Below are positions 51,174 to 59,736 of a DNA stretch of 64,000 bases, one piece after another. Source of the DNA: JAWLEV01 sp046538105 (GTDB taxonomy: Bacteria > Chloroflexota > Anaerolineae > UBA1429); the NCBI GenBank assembly GCA_046538105.1, contig JBKHJO010000006.1, positions 15,409 to 79,408 on the forward strand. Direction: 5' to 3'. Positions within the stretch are counted from its first letter, which is position 1, and each line of letters begins with the position of its first letter. Under the pieces are notes generated by a model that worked only from the letters and a program-made list of their open reading frames with translations, searched no databases and was not told where the DNA came from. A program made the position numbers and the translations under genes.

Positions 51174-51659
51174 ATGGCGGAGAAATGGGAACATTTTAAG
51201 GAGAGATGGCGATACTACAGCAAGCGTATCATGCTGGTCGCCTTTTTACTGATTGCGGTCCTTTTGGGTAGGGGCATCTATCAGGCGTATCATTTGTACA
51301 GTGATAGAGTGACGGTCACACCCACCAAGGCTGTCGAGACGTATTTCACGGCTCTCGCGACAGGCGATTATGAAGAGGTCTACGGGCTAACGGCCCAAGA
51401 AGACTTGACAGACATCTATGGACGGGATGTCACGCGTGGCGAGTTTATGGATCAACTGGAAGAGGTCACCGGGGGATATCCCCTTCCTTTGGAGGCTGTG
51501 GAATCGGAGGAGATTTTCAAGACCAACGAGGCGCGGTACTATCGGGTTCTTCTGACATTTTCCGTCGGCGGCAAAGCGCGGCAAAGTCGTCTTCTAGTTG
51601 AGGTACGTCGGGAAGGGGATGCATGGGTGGTCACGTATCCATTTGCTATTGTACTGTGA
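51174..51659 (+). CDS. Membrane-anchored NTF2-like (DUF4878-type) protein
   Basis: A 161-residue protein with one helix (IMLVAFLLIAVLLGRGIYQA) after a basic, amphipathic N-terminus, then an extracytoplasmic domain (TKAVETYFTALATGDYEEVYGL) with the cone-shaped NTF2/DUF4878 pattern. The last strand is GDAWVVTYPFAIVL. It starts 30 bases after gyrA and is probably in its transcript. Function unknown. Confidence 0.7.
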   Translation: MAEKWEHFKERWRYYSKRIMLVAFLLIAVLLGRGIYQAYHLYSDRVTVTPTKAVETYFTALATGDYEEVYGLTAQEDLTDIYGRDVTRGEFMDQLEEVTGGYPLPLEAVESEEIFKTNEARYYRVLLTFSVGGKARQSRLLVEVRREGDAWVVTYPFAIVL

Positions 51660-51688
51660 TATAGTTCTCTATCGTTGGGGGATATACA

Positions 51689-53062
51689 ATGAGCGTCAGG
51701 CGGTTGCTGTCACGAGGTTCAGGCCCCATGCTCGAGTTTGTACCCGAGCCCAACGTGGACGAAATCGCCGAGACGATTGTGGCTTTTACGAACAGCGTTG
51801 GGGGCGTGATCGTTGTGGGGATGGATGAGGATGGTGGCATAAACCCCGATGCGGCCGAGTATCTGGAGCCGATACTCAATCGAGCGCTGGAGATGTGCGA
51901 ACCTCATTTCAGGGCGGAAGATCTTCCCGAGTGGCACTCGGAGGACACATCACGTGGCAAGGTGGTAACCATCACTGTCAAGCCCACCTCTCGCCTGTTC
52001 AGCATCGAGGGCCGGGACTTTTTTGTGCGTTCGGGCTCTCTGAACGTCCGTCTCAGCCAGGAGCAGATAAGTAGAAGCCAGCGGCGGACGCTGGTGCCCT
52101 TTGAGGACGACGTGGTGCCCGGCGCGACGCAGGAAGATTTTGATGAGGATACTATCGAGGAGTACCGACGCAACCGCCTCGACCGGGGACCTCGGAGCGA
52201 GTCCTTTACTCAGTACGATCTGCTGCGCGACGTTGGGGCCATCGATCCATCGGGTGCTCCCACTGTGGCCGGGATGCTCCTTTTTGGGAAAAATCCACAA
52301 CATTTCTTTCCTCAGGTGGGCATCGTGATGGTGCGGTTCAAGGGGACGAGCATTCGCGAATCGGCCACCACCCTCGATCGCTACAGCCGCCGCGTGGAGA
52401 TTGTGGGGCCGGCCCCTCGTATGGTGCAAAGCGCGTGGGATCTGCTTCGTGAGGAACTTCAGCGGCAGCCGCATGTAGAGGGATTGGAGCGGCAGGAGAG
52501 TTATGAATATCCTCTCGAGGCCGTGCGCGAGACAGTGGTGAACGCGGTCTGTCACCGGGATTATGGTATTACGGGACAGCGTATCGAGATTCGCCTGTTT
52601 GATGATCGCATGGAAGTTATATCGCCCGGCGGGTTGCCGGGGCATATCACCCTCGATAATCTCCTTGAGGAGCATTACTCGCGCAATCCTCGATTGGTAC
52701 GGGGACTTTATTACTGGGGCTATATCGAGGAACTGGGACAGGGTATCGATATCATCTATGACGCGATGCGCCGTAACCACCATCCTGCTCCGGAATTCAA
52801 AGACACGGCGAGGAGCTTTACGGTGACGCTACGCAATGCTGTGGATCGGGTGGAGCTCGAGTTTGGCGATCAGTTGAATCCCCGACAGATCGAGGCGCTT
52901 CGGTATCTTCAGAATCACGAGCGCATCAACAATAGTCGATATCGTGAACTTTGCCCCGACGTATCCTCGGAGACGGTGCGACTCGACCTGAGCGATATGG
53001 TAGAAAAGGGAATTCTGCTAAAAATAGGGGCCAAAAGAGGCACCTATTACGTACGAAAGTGA
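51689..53062 (+). CDS. AlbA_2 (Schlafen)/GHKL-ATPase winged-helix regulator
   Basis: A 457-residue protein in three parts. The AlbA_2/Schlafen domain (LEFVPEPNVDEIAETIVAFTN, GGVIVVGMDEDG) comes first. An ATPase like HATPase_c_4 follows (ESYEYPLEAVRETVVNAVCH with the N-box Asn, RLFDDRMEVISPGGLPG). The winged helix at the end reads RQIEALRYLQNHERINNSRY. Such proteins are annotated as putative transcriptional regulators or RecG-related ATP-binding proteins; members occur in defence and stress loci. The function here is not known. The ATG at 51689 follows GGGGGATATACA. Confidence 0.82.
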   Translation: MSVRRLLSRGSGPMLEFVPEPNVDEIAETIVAFTNSVGGVIVVGMDEDGGINPDAAEYLEPILNRALEMCEPHFRAEDLPEWHSEDTSRGKVVTITVKPTSRLFSIEGRDFFVRSGSLNVRLSQEQISRSQRRTLVPFEDDVVPGATQEDFDEDTIEEYRRNRLDRGPRSESFTQYDLLRDVGAIDPSGAPTVAGMLLFGKNPQHFFPQVGIVMVRFKGTSIRESATTLDRYSRRVEIVGPAPRMVQSAWDLLREELQRQPHVEGLERQESYEYPLEAVRETVVNAVCHRDYGITGQRIEIRLFDDRMEVISPGGLPGHITLDNLLEEHYSRNPRLVRGLYYWGYIEELGQGIDIIYDAMRRNHHPAPEFKDTARSFTVTLRNAVDRVELEFGDQLNPRQIEALRYLQNHERINNSRYRELCPDVSSETVRLDLSDMVEKGILLKIGAKRGTYYVRK

Positions 53063-53077
53063 GATATTGGGGGCAGT

Positions 53078-54805
53078 ATGATCCGTTTTGGGCGTATCCT
53101 CCTGTACCTTTGCCTTGGTGCGCTGGTCACCGTCCCCAGTGTGTTTCTGACGGCGTGTGAGGAGGCGCCTACCCGTTCTCCGGCCCCTTTGCCAGATGTC
53201 CTGCCCACTCCCACGCTGGCGGTTGAGCAGATTATTGAGGGGCAGACCTTTGCTATCTTTGTTGGGGAGACTTTGCTGGCCACCGAGGAACTACATGCAG
53301 AGCGTGTAGAGGGTCGTTTGATTGTATCCAGCGACATGCAGTGGTATCTTGAACCAGCCACGACGCAGCGCCGCACCCTGATCGTATCGGACGCTCTTGA
53401 TCCCGTGCGCTATGATCTGGAGAGTACGCGTCTGGGTGCACGCTCCGTTTGGGTGGGGGAGGGGACGGCTGAAGGAATGGATTGTTTGAACAACAATCTG
53501 GACTGGGTGGCCCCTGTTATGTTTGAAGGCGTTAGCCCTTCTCCTGAAATCATGTTGGAGAGGGCCCCTTCGGCTTTGCCCTTTGTATTGATAATGCTGC
53601 GCTATCAACGGGAAAGGGATGAAGAATCGTCTGAGTCCCTGAGTCTCAATTCTCTGGATGTTATGGAGGATTACCCTGTAAGTCGCCCTCTCACGGTGAC
53701 ACTCGCCCCCGAGCATAGAGGCGCTGTCATCGGCACGACACCTCTCAAGGGGCAGATTGAGAAAGGACCCAATCCCCATTTTGTGCTCTGGTTCCGTCCT
53801 AGGCGGCAGGTTTTGTACAGCGTGGAGATCCCCGACTATCGGTTCGGATTCTGGGAGTCGTGGGTCTACAGACAGTTGGCGGAAGGGGGGCGATTGGCCA
53901 TCACAAATATAAGCAGTCCGCCTGGATATGCCACCCCTTCCAAGGGTGAGGCACGTCGCATGGCTCTGGCCTTTGAGGCGGACGACGGCACTTTGTTGCA
54001 GGGAACGTTGATATTGCCTCCTGGCGAGGGCCGTTTCCCTTGTTTGGTTGTGCACAGTGAGGGGGGCGTGCTTCCTCGCTGGGATCCTGGCGATGGGCCG
54101 GCAGAAAGGGGATGGGCTGTCTATTGCTATGACAAGCGGGGATTGGGGGAGAGCGGAGGAGATTATCGGCGAGGGCCTCTTCATGTGCTTGCCCAGGATG
54201 CGGCAGCAGCAGCCGATATGCTCTCTGAACGAGCCGAGATTGATTCTGAGCGCATCGTTTTCTTTGGCGTGCGTAAAGGGGGGGAGGTTGGCGCTCTGGC
54301 GGTGGCGCAGAGCGAATTATATGCTGGTGCCGCCTTGGGTTCCTGTGCCAGTACGGGGGACATATTCCCCGGATCGACGGAGTATAGGGTCCGGCACGCC
54401 CTGGCACCATTCTATGGATGGAGTGAGGAAACGCTGCAGATATATCTTGATCACAGCCTCGAACAGTGGCAGATGTGGCTATTTGAAGGGAAAGGCGAAG
54501 TATCGTTGTTGGGGAGACGCGGCTCGCTTGCGGCTTTGGCGGACAGTGTGGCGACAGATATGTATACACCACTGTCGGATATAGAGGTCCCCGTGCTGCT
54601 GTTGCATGGCGATCAAGATTCTTGGGCGCCGGTGGAGGGGGCCATGAACCTGCATGACCGGCTTATCGAGGAAGGGAAAGAGAACATCACCCTTCACACC
54701 TATGAGGGGCGAGGACCGGTAAGCGTGCGAAGAGAGGATCTGCTCGCTCCCGAGGTGGAAGAGAGTCTCTTCCACTGGCTTGAGGAAGGGTTGGGCTCGC
54801 CATGA
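53078..54805 (+). CDS. Lipoprotein of the alpha/beta-hydrolase fold lacking the nucleophile
   Basis: A 575-residue exported protein. Lipobox FLTAC at residues 23-27. The N-terminal 280 residues are beta-rich and unrecognised. The rest is a dienelactone/peptidase-S9-like hydrolase fold: GYATPSKGEARRMALAFEAD, PCLVVHSEGG, YDKRGLGESGG. At the nucleophile elbow, normally G-x-S-x-G-G, the sequence is FFGVRKGGEVG, with Arg instead of Ser. The Asp is kept (LLLHGDQDSW), but the expected His region reads YEGRGPVS without His. So it is probably a binding or scaffold protein, not an esterase. ATG at 53078. Confidence 0.78.
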   Translation: MIRFGRILLYLCLGALVTVPSVFLTACEEAPTRSPAPLPDVLPTPTLAVEQIIEGQTFAIFVGETLLATEELHAERVEGRLIVSSDMQWYLEPATTQRRTLIVSDALDPVRYDLESTRLGARSVWVGEGTAEGMDCLNNNLDWVAPVMFEGVSPSPEIMLERAPSALPFVLIMLRYQRERDEESSESLSLNSLDVMEDYPVSRPLTVTLAPEHRGAVIGTTPLKGQIEKGPNPHFVLWFRPRRQVLYSVEIPDYRFGFWESWVYRQLAEGGRLAITNISSPPGYATPSKGEARRMALAFEADDGTLLQGTLILPPGEGRFPCLVVHSEGGVLPRWDPGDGPAERGWAVYCYDKRGLGESGGDYRRGPLHVLAQDAAAAADMLSERAEIDSERIVFFGVRKGGEVGALAVAQSELYAGAALGSCASTGDIFPGSTEYRVRHALAPFYGWSEETLQIYLDHSLEQWQMWLFEGKGEVSLLGRRGSLAALADSVATDMYTPLSDIEVPVLLLHGDQDSWAPVEGAMNLHDRLIEEGKENITLHTYEGRGPVSVRREDLLAPEVEESLFHWLEEGLGSP

Positions 54806-54822
54806 GTTACCAGCCCAAGTAT

Positions 54823-55287
54823 CTACAAGTCGACGGTCAAGTCGCCAACTGATATGCTCGTCTTTCGAATTTCCACCTTCTCCTCTATTCTCGCCTTGAA
54901 TGCTTTGAAACGAGGAAAAGTTCTACTGTAGAATAGATGTGTCTGGCAGGCACAATCGGAGGCGCCAAAGGAGGCTCTGGAAGGTTCTACCCCCGGTATT
55001 CTTTGCACTGTGTCGGCCCATGCACACTCGTACCGTTCCGGACCCAGATGATACCAGATTTCCCGAATGCGCCCATGTTGTAGCAGGTAGTCGATGTGCC
55101 AGTGCATATGATTCTTTGTGCGCAGATGTCTTTCCAACCGGCTGCGCAGGCCTGCCAGACCACTTCCCACGTAGAGATAGTATCCCTTCTCAAAGGTTAC
55201 TTTTCCCAGGCTCCCCACCTCGATGGTGTGTCTATGTGATAGTCGGATGATGAGTATGTAGGTGCCAGGAGGATTTTTCCGTATCAC
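54823..55287 (-). CDS. DUF123 (COG1833, GIY-YIG-like) protein
   Basis: A 154-residue protein with the DUF123/Uri-type nuclease-like pattern: GTYILIIRL, a second part KGYYLYVGSGLAGLRSRLERH resembling the GIY-YIG strand-helix, HWHIDYLLQHGRI, and ASFGASDCAC. The GTG at 55287 is chosen because the in-frame TTG at 55338 lies inside the terminator hairpin of the upstream gene. It converges with the hydrolase-fold lipoprotein gene at a distance of 17 bases. DNA-related function is likely but undefined. Confidence 0.78.
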   Translation of the reverse strand: MIRKNPPGTYILIIRLSHRHTIEVGSLGKVTFEKGYYLYVGSGLAGLRSRLERHLRTKNHMHWHIDYLLQHGRIREIWYHLGPERYECAWADTVQRIPGVEPSRASFGASDCACQTHLFYSRTFPRFKAFKARIEEKVEIRKTSISVGDLTVDL

Positions 55288-55314
55288 TTCTTTCTTTTTA
55301 CGCTGCAAAAGGAA

Positions 55315-55356
55315 ACGCAAAAAAGGCTTTGTCCACAAACCTGGACAAAGCCTTTT
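55315..55356 (-). terminator. Intrinsic terminator of the L25/Ctc gene
   Basis: AAAAGGCTTTGTCCA (minus strand) pairs with TGGACAAAGCCTTTT around a 6-base loop, followed on the minus strand by a run of six T. Nearly perfect 15-bp stem. It can also work on the plus strand, as a short T-run follows there as well. Confidence 0.88.
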
Positions 55357-55378
55357 GGTATAGCGATTTCGTGAGAAT

Positions 55379-56113
55379 CTAGTCGTAGAAGGAACCCCGC
55401 ATCATATCGGGAGCCTCCTCTTCTTCCTCCTCACCTTCCTCGCCCTCCTCGATTTCCTCGACTTCCTCCTCGACCTCTTCTTCGATCTCCTCTTCGGGGC
55501 CCACCTCAGGGGCTACAGGCGCGGCGGCGGTCAGGATCTCTTCGACCTCTTCCTCGGAGCGCTGCGCGATGACCTGTATCACCTCTGTCTCCGGGGATGT
55601 CAATATCTCGACGCCCTCGGGAACGGCAAGATCAGCGACGGCCACATGATCATGGATGTGCTCCAGAGTAGCCAGATCAACGGTGATGGCTTCCGGCATA
55701 TCCTCGGGCTGACACTCTACCTCAACATGATCCAGAACCTGTACGATGGTTGCCCCCATCTCTAACGTGGGTGATCTTCCATATGTGGTGATGGGCACGA
55801 GATTGGTGACCGCCTGTCCCTCTACCACGCGGTATAGATCCACATGTAACACGTCGTTGGTGACAGGATCGCGCTGTACGTCACGGATGAGGGCGGTATG
55901 AGAGTCACCATTGGCGTCGATTTCCAAGGAGATGAGGCGACTTGTTCCCGCCGTGCGAATCACCTGGTTTATGGATTGATTGTTGAACTTGACACTCAGC
56001 GCATCAAAATCGCGTCCATAAAGGATACCAGGCACAATGCTCTGGCGCCGCAACGCTTTTGCTTTTTCTTTACCGCCCCGCAGCTCACCTGCGAGTTGAA
56101 TTCTATCTGCCAT
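55379..56113 (-). CDS. rplY: Ribosomal protein L25/general stress protein Ctc with long acidic tail
   Basis: Binds 5S rRNA in the 50S subunit. The 244-residue protein begins MADRIQLAGELR and continues KEKAKALRRQSIVPGILYGRD, with RDVQRDPVTNDVLHVDLYR (all standard L25/Ctc), then the second beta domain (VQVLDHVEVECQPEDMPE). The last 50 residues are almost pure Glu, with Pro and Asp. A tail this acidic is longer than in most homologs. The ATG is taken at 56113; GGAGG lies 16 bases ahead, a longer spacing than usual. Confidence 0.93.
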   Translation of the reverse strand: MADRIQLAGELRGGKEKAKALRRQSIVPGILYGRDFDALSVKFNNQSINQVIRTAGTSRLISLEIDANGDSHTALIRDVQRDPVTNDVLHVDLYRVVEGQAVTNLVPITTYGRSPTLEMGATIVQVLDHVEVECQPEDMPEAITVDLATLEHIHDHVAVADLAVPEGVEILTSPETEVIQVIAQRSEEEVEEILTAAAPVAPEVGPEEEIEEEVEEEVEEIEEGEEGEEEEEEAPDMMRGSFYD

Positions 56114-56190
56114 AGCTACCGCCAATCCTCCAAAGCTGTACGAACAAAAAGATCCCTCTGAAGATCCGGGATTTATAAGGAACACTCTAG

Positions 56191-56219
56191 ATTATAGATA
56201 TAGAGTGGATGGACGTCAA
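56191..56219 (-). promoter_or_regulatory. Promoter for the L25/Ctc gene
   Basis: On the minus strand TTGACG (56219-56214), 17 bases, TATAAT (56196-56191), leaving a leader of about 75 bases. Confidence 0.75.
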
Positions 56220-56307
56220 ATATGTCGTGTTTGTATTGAGCACCTTTCATCTAACGGTCTCATGATGTCTCGTGATGCCTATCGATATAGATCGCCCCTT
56301 TTTTCTT

Positions 56308-56337
56308 TTGCTCCCAAGGTTCTGTCGATGATATAAT
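56308..56337 (+). promoter_or_regulatory. Promoter for the membrane protein-methyltransferase-argF run
   Basis: TTGCTC (56308-56313), 18 bases, TATAAT (56332-56337), about 45 bases before the ATG at 56383. It begins the rightward run of genes to der. Confidence 0.55.
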
Positions 56338-56382
56338 AAGTTATTAGGAGTTGGTGTTTGTGAGTTGGAAGGGATCCCCTTG

Positions 56383-57243
56383 ATGAGCGAGAAGGTGGAA
56401 GCAAAGACGACCGAAGTTGTCCTTGTGCCTGTGTTGGATGTCAGTGTGGCCTTGGTTTGTGGCGTCGTTGCTTCGAACAGGTTCGTTTGGAGCGGGATTC
56501 AACTTTTGAGAATATGGATCGCCTGGCTTGTCGCCGATATAGTATTGGGTCTTGTCTTTGCCCAATGGAGGGTATTAAAGGGGGTAAATCTTCAGGAGAT
56601 CCTTGAAAGGGAAAGGGGTGGCTCCCCGATGCTGTTTCCCTATGCCGTATCAGGTTCTCCGGCGAGGCGGCTCACTCGAGCAATAGATGGGCTCGTTTCA
56701 CAGTGGGAGGAAGTGGTGTGGCCGCGTGCTGGTCGTGCGGCCCTGACGGCAATCCTAGGTGCGGCGCTCGCCCTGGCTATGGCGACCTTTTTGGGGCCTG
56801 AGATGCTGGCCATCGTGGCCCTGGGATTGGTATTTGGCGTTGGGCTGATGGTGGCATGTGATGAACGAGACGCGCTTTCCCGCTGGTTACGTTTTCTTCA
56901 AATCTCTTTGGCCTGGATTCTTGGCACAAGGGTCCTGGGACCACTGACGTCGCCGACTGTGGGGTTGGCTCTTTTGATGGGCCTGGGTGCGTACGCCAGA
57001 GAAGGATTTGGCGTAGGAGGGGAAAGGGGATTTTTCCGGCTCTTGCGCCTCACGAACTGGTCTTTTATTCTGCTTCTACTGCTTTCTCAACAACCAGCGC
57101 TGGCTGTGGTGATAGTGATCGCCTCTTTGGCGGAGGCGATGTCGTGCGAGGAAGAGCCCTTGAGGGGAGGGCGATCGCCGCTATGTAGCGTTCCATGGTT
57201 TGCGAGCGCGCTTACCGCTGCGCTTGCCGTAACTCGTTGGTAG
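56383..57243 (+). CDS. Polytopic membrane protein of unknown function
   Basis: A 286-residue protein with about 7 hydrophobic helices: LVPVLDVSVALVCGVVASN, LRIWIAWLVADIVLGLVFA, AALTAILGAALALAMATFLG, LAIVALGLVFGVGLMVA, and further ones to ASALTAALAVTRW. A polar loop with VLKGVNLQEILERERGG lies near the start. No family recognised. The ATG at 56383 follows AAGGGA. It is the first gene before a methyltransferase and argF, with gaps of about 12 bases or overlaps, so the three share a transcript. Confidence 0.6.
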   Translation: MSEKVEAKTTEVVLVPVLDVSVALVCGVVASNRFVWSGIQLLRIWIAWLVADIVLGLVFAQWRVLKGVNLQEILERERGGSPMLFPYAVSGSPARRLTRAIDGLVSQWEEVVWPRAGRAALTAILGAALALAMATFLGPEMLAIVALGLVFGVGLMVACDERDALSRWLRFLQISLAWILGTRVLGPLTSPTVGLALLMGLGAYAREGFGVGGERGFFRLLRLTNWSFILLLLLSQQPALAVVIVIASLAEAMSCEEEPLRGGRSPLCSVPWFASALTAALAVTRW

Positions 57244-57255
57244 CGGGGGCGTTAT

Positions 57256-57948
57256 ATGTTATGGGTTGGTATCGCGCTCGCGTTGGTGTTCATCGGTCTT
57301 GTGGGTTACTGGCTGCTGATTACGACAGAAGGGGTTTATCTGGGAACCGGCGTGGTCACATTGCTTTACGACTGGACGGCAGAGCGCTACAATGGGATAA
57401 AGCAACTGAATTATATTGACGAGGCCAGTCGTTTGGGGATACCCCTGGCGAGGCGACTGCAAAGGCTTTCCTCGCCTCGTGTTCTGGATGTGGCCACCGG
57501 TACGGGGCGCCTTCCTTTGGCGCTGATGCGCCAGTTTCAGTTCGATGGTACAGTTGTGGGCATGGACCGTTCTCAGGGTATGTTGCGTGAGGCCCAGCGT
57601 GCAGTGGGGGCATACGACGATCGTATCACGCTTTTGTTAGGGGACGCGCAGACACTTTCGTTTCGGGACACGTGTTTTGACAGCGTGACCTGTCTGGAGG
57701 CTCTGGAGTTTATGCCAGACGCCAAAGAGGCCATCAGGGAGATGCTCCGTGTACTAAAGCCCGGTGGTGTTTTATTGCTTTCCAATCGCGTGGGCAAGGA
57801 TGCCTGGTTTTTTCCTGGCCAGCTTTGTGGCCGGGGGAATGTGGAAGACTATTTACGGGAACTGGGTATGAAGAGGGTGCACATGGAGCGTTGGCAGGTG
57901 CACTATGATCTCATCTGGGCGCGGAAGGATGGCGATTGGAGCGAGTGA
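57256..57948 (+). CDS. Membrane-anchored class I SAM-dependent methyltransferase
   Basis: A 230-residue enzyme with one N-terminal membrane segment (LWVGIALALVFIGLVGYWLL) and then a cytosolic methyltransferase fold: VLDVATGTGRLPLA (motif I), LLLGDAQTLSFRD and EALEFMPDAKEAI. Substrate unknown. A hydrophobic anchor on a small-molecule-type methyltransferase suggests a lipid, quinone or membrane target. It begins 13 bases after the membrane protein and its end runs into the front of the argF frame. Confidence 0.78.
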   Translation: MLWVGIALALVFIGLVGYWLLITTEGVYLGTGVVTLLYDWTAERYNGIKQLNYIDEASRLGIPLARRLQRLSSPRVLDVATGTGRLPLALMRQFQFDGTVVGMDRSQGMLREAQRAVGAYDDRITLLLGDAQTLSFRDTCFDSVTCLEALEFMPDAKEAIREMLRVLKPGGVLLLSNRVGKDAWFFPGQLCGRGNVEDYLRELGMKRVHMERWQVHYDLIWARKDGDWSE

Positions 57949-57992
57949 ATTCGCTTTGGGTTTCAGCGATGTTTGGAAAGGATGAGAAGGAA

Positions 57993-58916
57993 ATGAAAAG
58001 GGATTTTCTGAGCTTTGCCAATCTATCCACAAAGCAGATACGGTATCTTTTGGAATTGGCGCTTTCCTATAAAAAAGACGGCGTCGATGTCGAACGGGCC
58101 AAGTATGTGCGAGACAAAGTGCTGATTATGGTCTTTCAAAAACCCTCCCTGCGAACGCGGGTCTCCTTTGACGTAGCCATGTTTCAGTTAGGAGGGTACG
58201 CCATATATCTATCCCCCGATGAGATCAGGCTTGGCGAGCGTGAGAGCATTCCCGATGCGGCACGGGTGCTGAGTCGCTATGGCGATGCTGTGATGGCTCG
58301 GGTATTTGCTCACTCGGATGTGGTCACCATGGCACAATGGGCGTCCATTCCTGTGATAAACGGCCTTTCCGATTATAATCATCCCTGTCAGGGGTTGGCG
58401 GACCTGCTGACTATTTGCGAAAAGATTGGCGAGCCCATGGGCGCCAAGTTCGCTTATGTCGGGGATGGAAACAATGTACTGCATTCTCTACTGTTGGGTG
58501 GGGCTGCGATGGGCCTGCACGTCGTGGCAGCGACGCCGGAAGGCTATGAGCCCCTGTCGAAAGCGGTAACCCAGGCCGAAAAGGTGGCAGGGGAGACAGG
58601 GGCAAAACTGGAGATCATCCGAGATCCTGTCGAGGCTGTCAGGGGAGCAGACGTCATCTATACGGACACGTGGACGAGCATGGGACAGGAAGCAGAAGCG
58701 GAAGAGCGTGTCCGTGTCTTTTCTTCCTATCAGGTGAATGCGGCCCTTTTGGAGCACGCGGGAGACGATGTGGGGGTCATGCATTGTCTGCCGGCGCATC
58801 GGGGACAGGAGATCACGGATGAGGTGATAGATGGTCCTCGTTCCTGGATTTTCGACCAGGCAGAGAATCGTCTGCACGCCCAAAAAGCGATTCTGACCTA
58901 TGTGTTAGAGGGGTAG
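57993..58916 (+). CDS. argF: Ornithine carbamoyltransferase
   Basis: Joins carbamoyl phosphate (from CarAB) and ornithine to citrulline. A 307-residue protein. The carbamoyl-phosphate motif reads SLRTR (residues 52-56) rather than STRTR. Further: DYNHPCQGLADLL, VYVGDGNNV-like FAYVGDGNNVLHSLL, TDTWTSMGQE and MHCLPAHRGQE, all ornithine-type. The Leu variant also appears in acetylornithine and succinylornithine transferases, but the rest (SMGQ, HCLPAHRG) fits ornithine. Start ATG 57993 with AAGGAAATG context; a longer frame starts at 57936. It sits downstream of the methyltransferase. Confidence 0.92.
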   Translation: MKRDFLSFANLSTKQIRYLLELALSYKKDGVDVERAKYVRDKVLIMVFQKPSLRTRVSFDVAMFQLGGYAIYLSPDEIRLGERESIPDAARVLSRYGDAVMARVFAHSDVVTMAQWASIPVINGLSDYNHPCQGLADLLTICEKIGEPMGAKFAYVGDGNNVLHSLLLGGAAMGLHVVAATPEGYEPLSKAVTQAEKVAGETGAKLEIIRDPVEAVRGADVIYTDTWTSMGQEAEAEERVRVFSSYQVNAALLEHAGDDVGVMHCLPAHRGQEITDEVIDGPRSWIFDQAENRLHAQKAILTYVLEG

Positions 58917-58923
58917 GACGTCT

Positions 58924-59733
58924 GTGGCCGAAGTATTCTGGCTTCTATCCAAGCTGGATCTACGGAGTCTCGTAGACATTCTCCTCGTTGGATCGGTTGT
59001 ATATGGTACGCTATTGCTTTTGCGGGGCACGCAGGCCGTTCAGCTTTTGCGGGGCGTCATTTTGTTGGCCCTGATTGTGGCCCTTTTTGGTAGCGTCGCG
59101 CAGTTAACGGCTTTTAACTGGCTTTTGGAAAAGGGAAGTCAGGCCCTGCTCGTGGTGGTGGCCATCGTTCTACAGCCCGAGTTGCGCCGCGCTCTGGATC
59201 GCCTTGGAAGAGCAGGGGGGATGGCCCTATGGTCTTCCCGTGAGTTTGATATGGAGGGTGTGATCGATGAGATTGTCGAAAGCTGCAGGCGGCTCTCTCA
59301 ACGGCGCCACGGTGCATTGATAGTTATAGAGCGGGAGACAGGCCTTCAGGATCACATTGAGACCGGGGTGGAGATCAATGCTCTGGTTAGCACGGAACTC
59401 TTGCAGACAGTTTTTTTTCCAAACACTGCACTTCACGATGGGGCAGTGATCATACAAGAAAACCGGGTCATTGCAGCCGCCTGTGTGCTGCCCTTGGCCG
59501 AGACCATTTCTTCGGAGGTGCATCTGGGGACACGCCATCGGGCGGCAGTGGGCATCACGGAGCAGACCGATGCGGTGGCCATCATCGTCTCGGAGGAGAC
59601 GGGAATCATCTCCCTAGCCAGAAATGGGCGTATTATAAGATATCTTGACAGGGAGAGATTGGTGATGCTTTTAAGGGCGTTATTGATTTCTGGGCGGGCC
59701 GGACGTCGAGAAGAAGAGGCCGAGGCGGCCTAA
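58924..59733 (+). CDS. cdaA: Diadenylate cyclase (CdaA-type, c-di-AMP synthesis)
   Basis: Makes the second messenger c-di-AMP from two ATP. The 269-residue protein has three N-terminal membrane helices (residues about 16-80) and the DisA_N cyclase domain with DGA (172-174) in ALHDGAVII and GTRHRAA (202-208). GTG start at 58924, 7 bases after argF. It is followed by its usual partner, a YbbR protein, at the next codon positions. Confidence 0.95.
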   Translation: MAEVFWLLSKLDLRSLVDILLVGSVVYGTLLLLRGTQAVQLLRGVILLALIVALFGSVAQLTAFNWLLEKGSQALLVVVAIVLQPELRRALDRLGRAGGMALWSSREFDMEGVIDEIVESCRRLSQRRHGALIVIERETGLQDHIETGVEINALVSTELLQTVFFPNTALHDGAVIIQENRVIAAACVLPLAETISSEVHLGTRHRAAVGITEQTDAVAIIVSEETGIISLARNGRIIRYLDRERLVMLLRALLISGRAGRREEEAEAA

Positions 59734-59736
59734 TTG

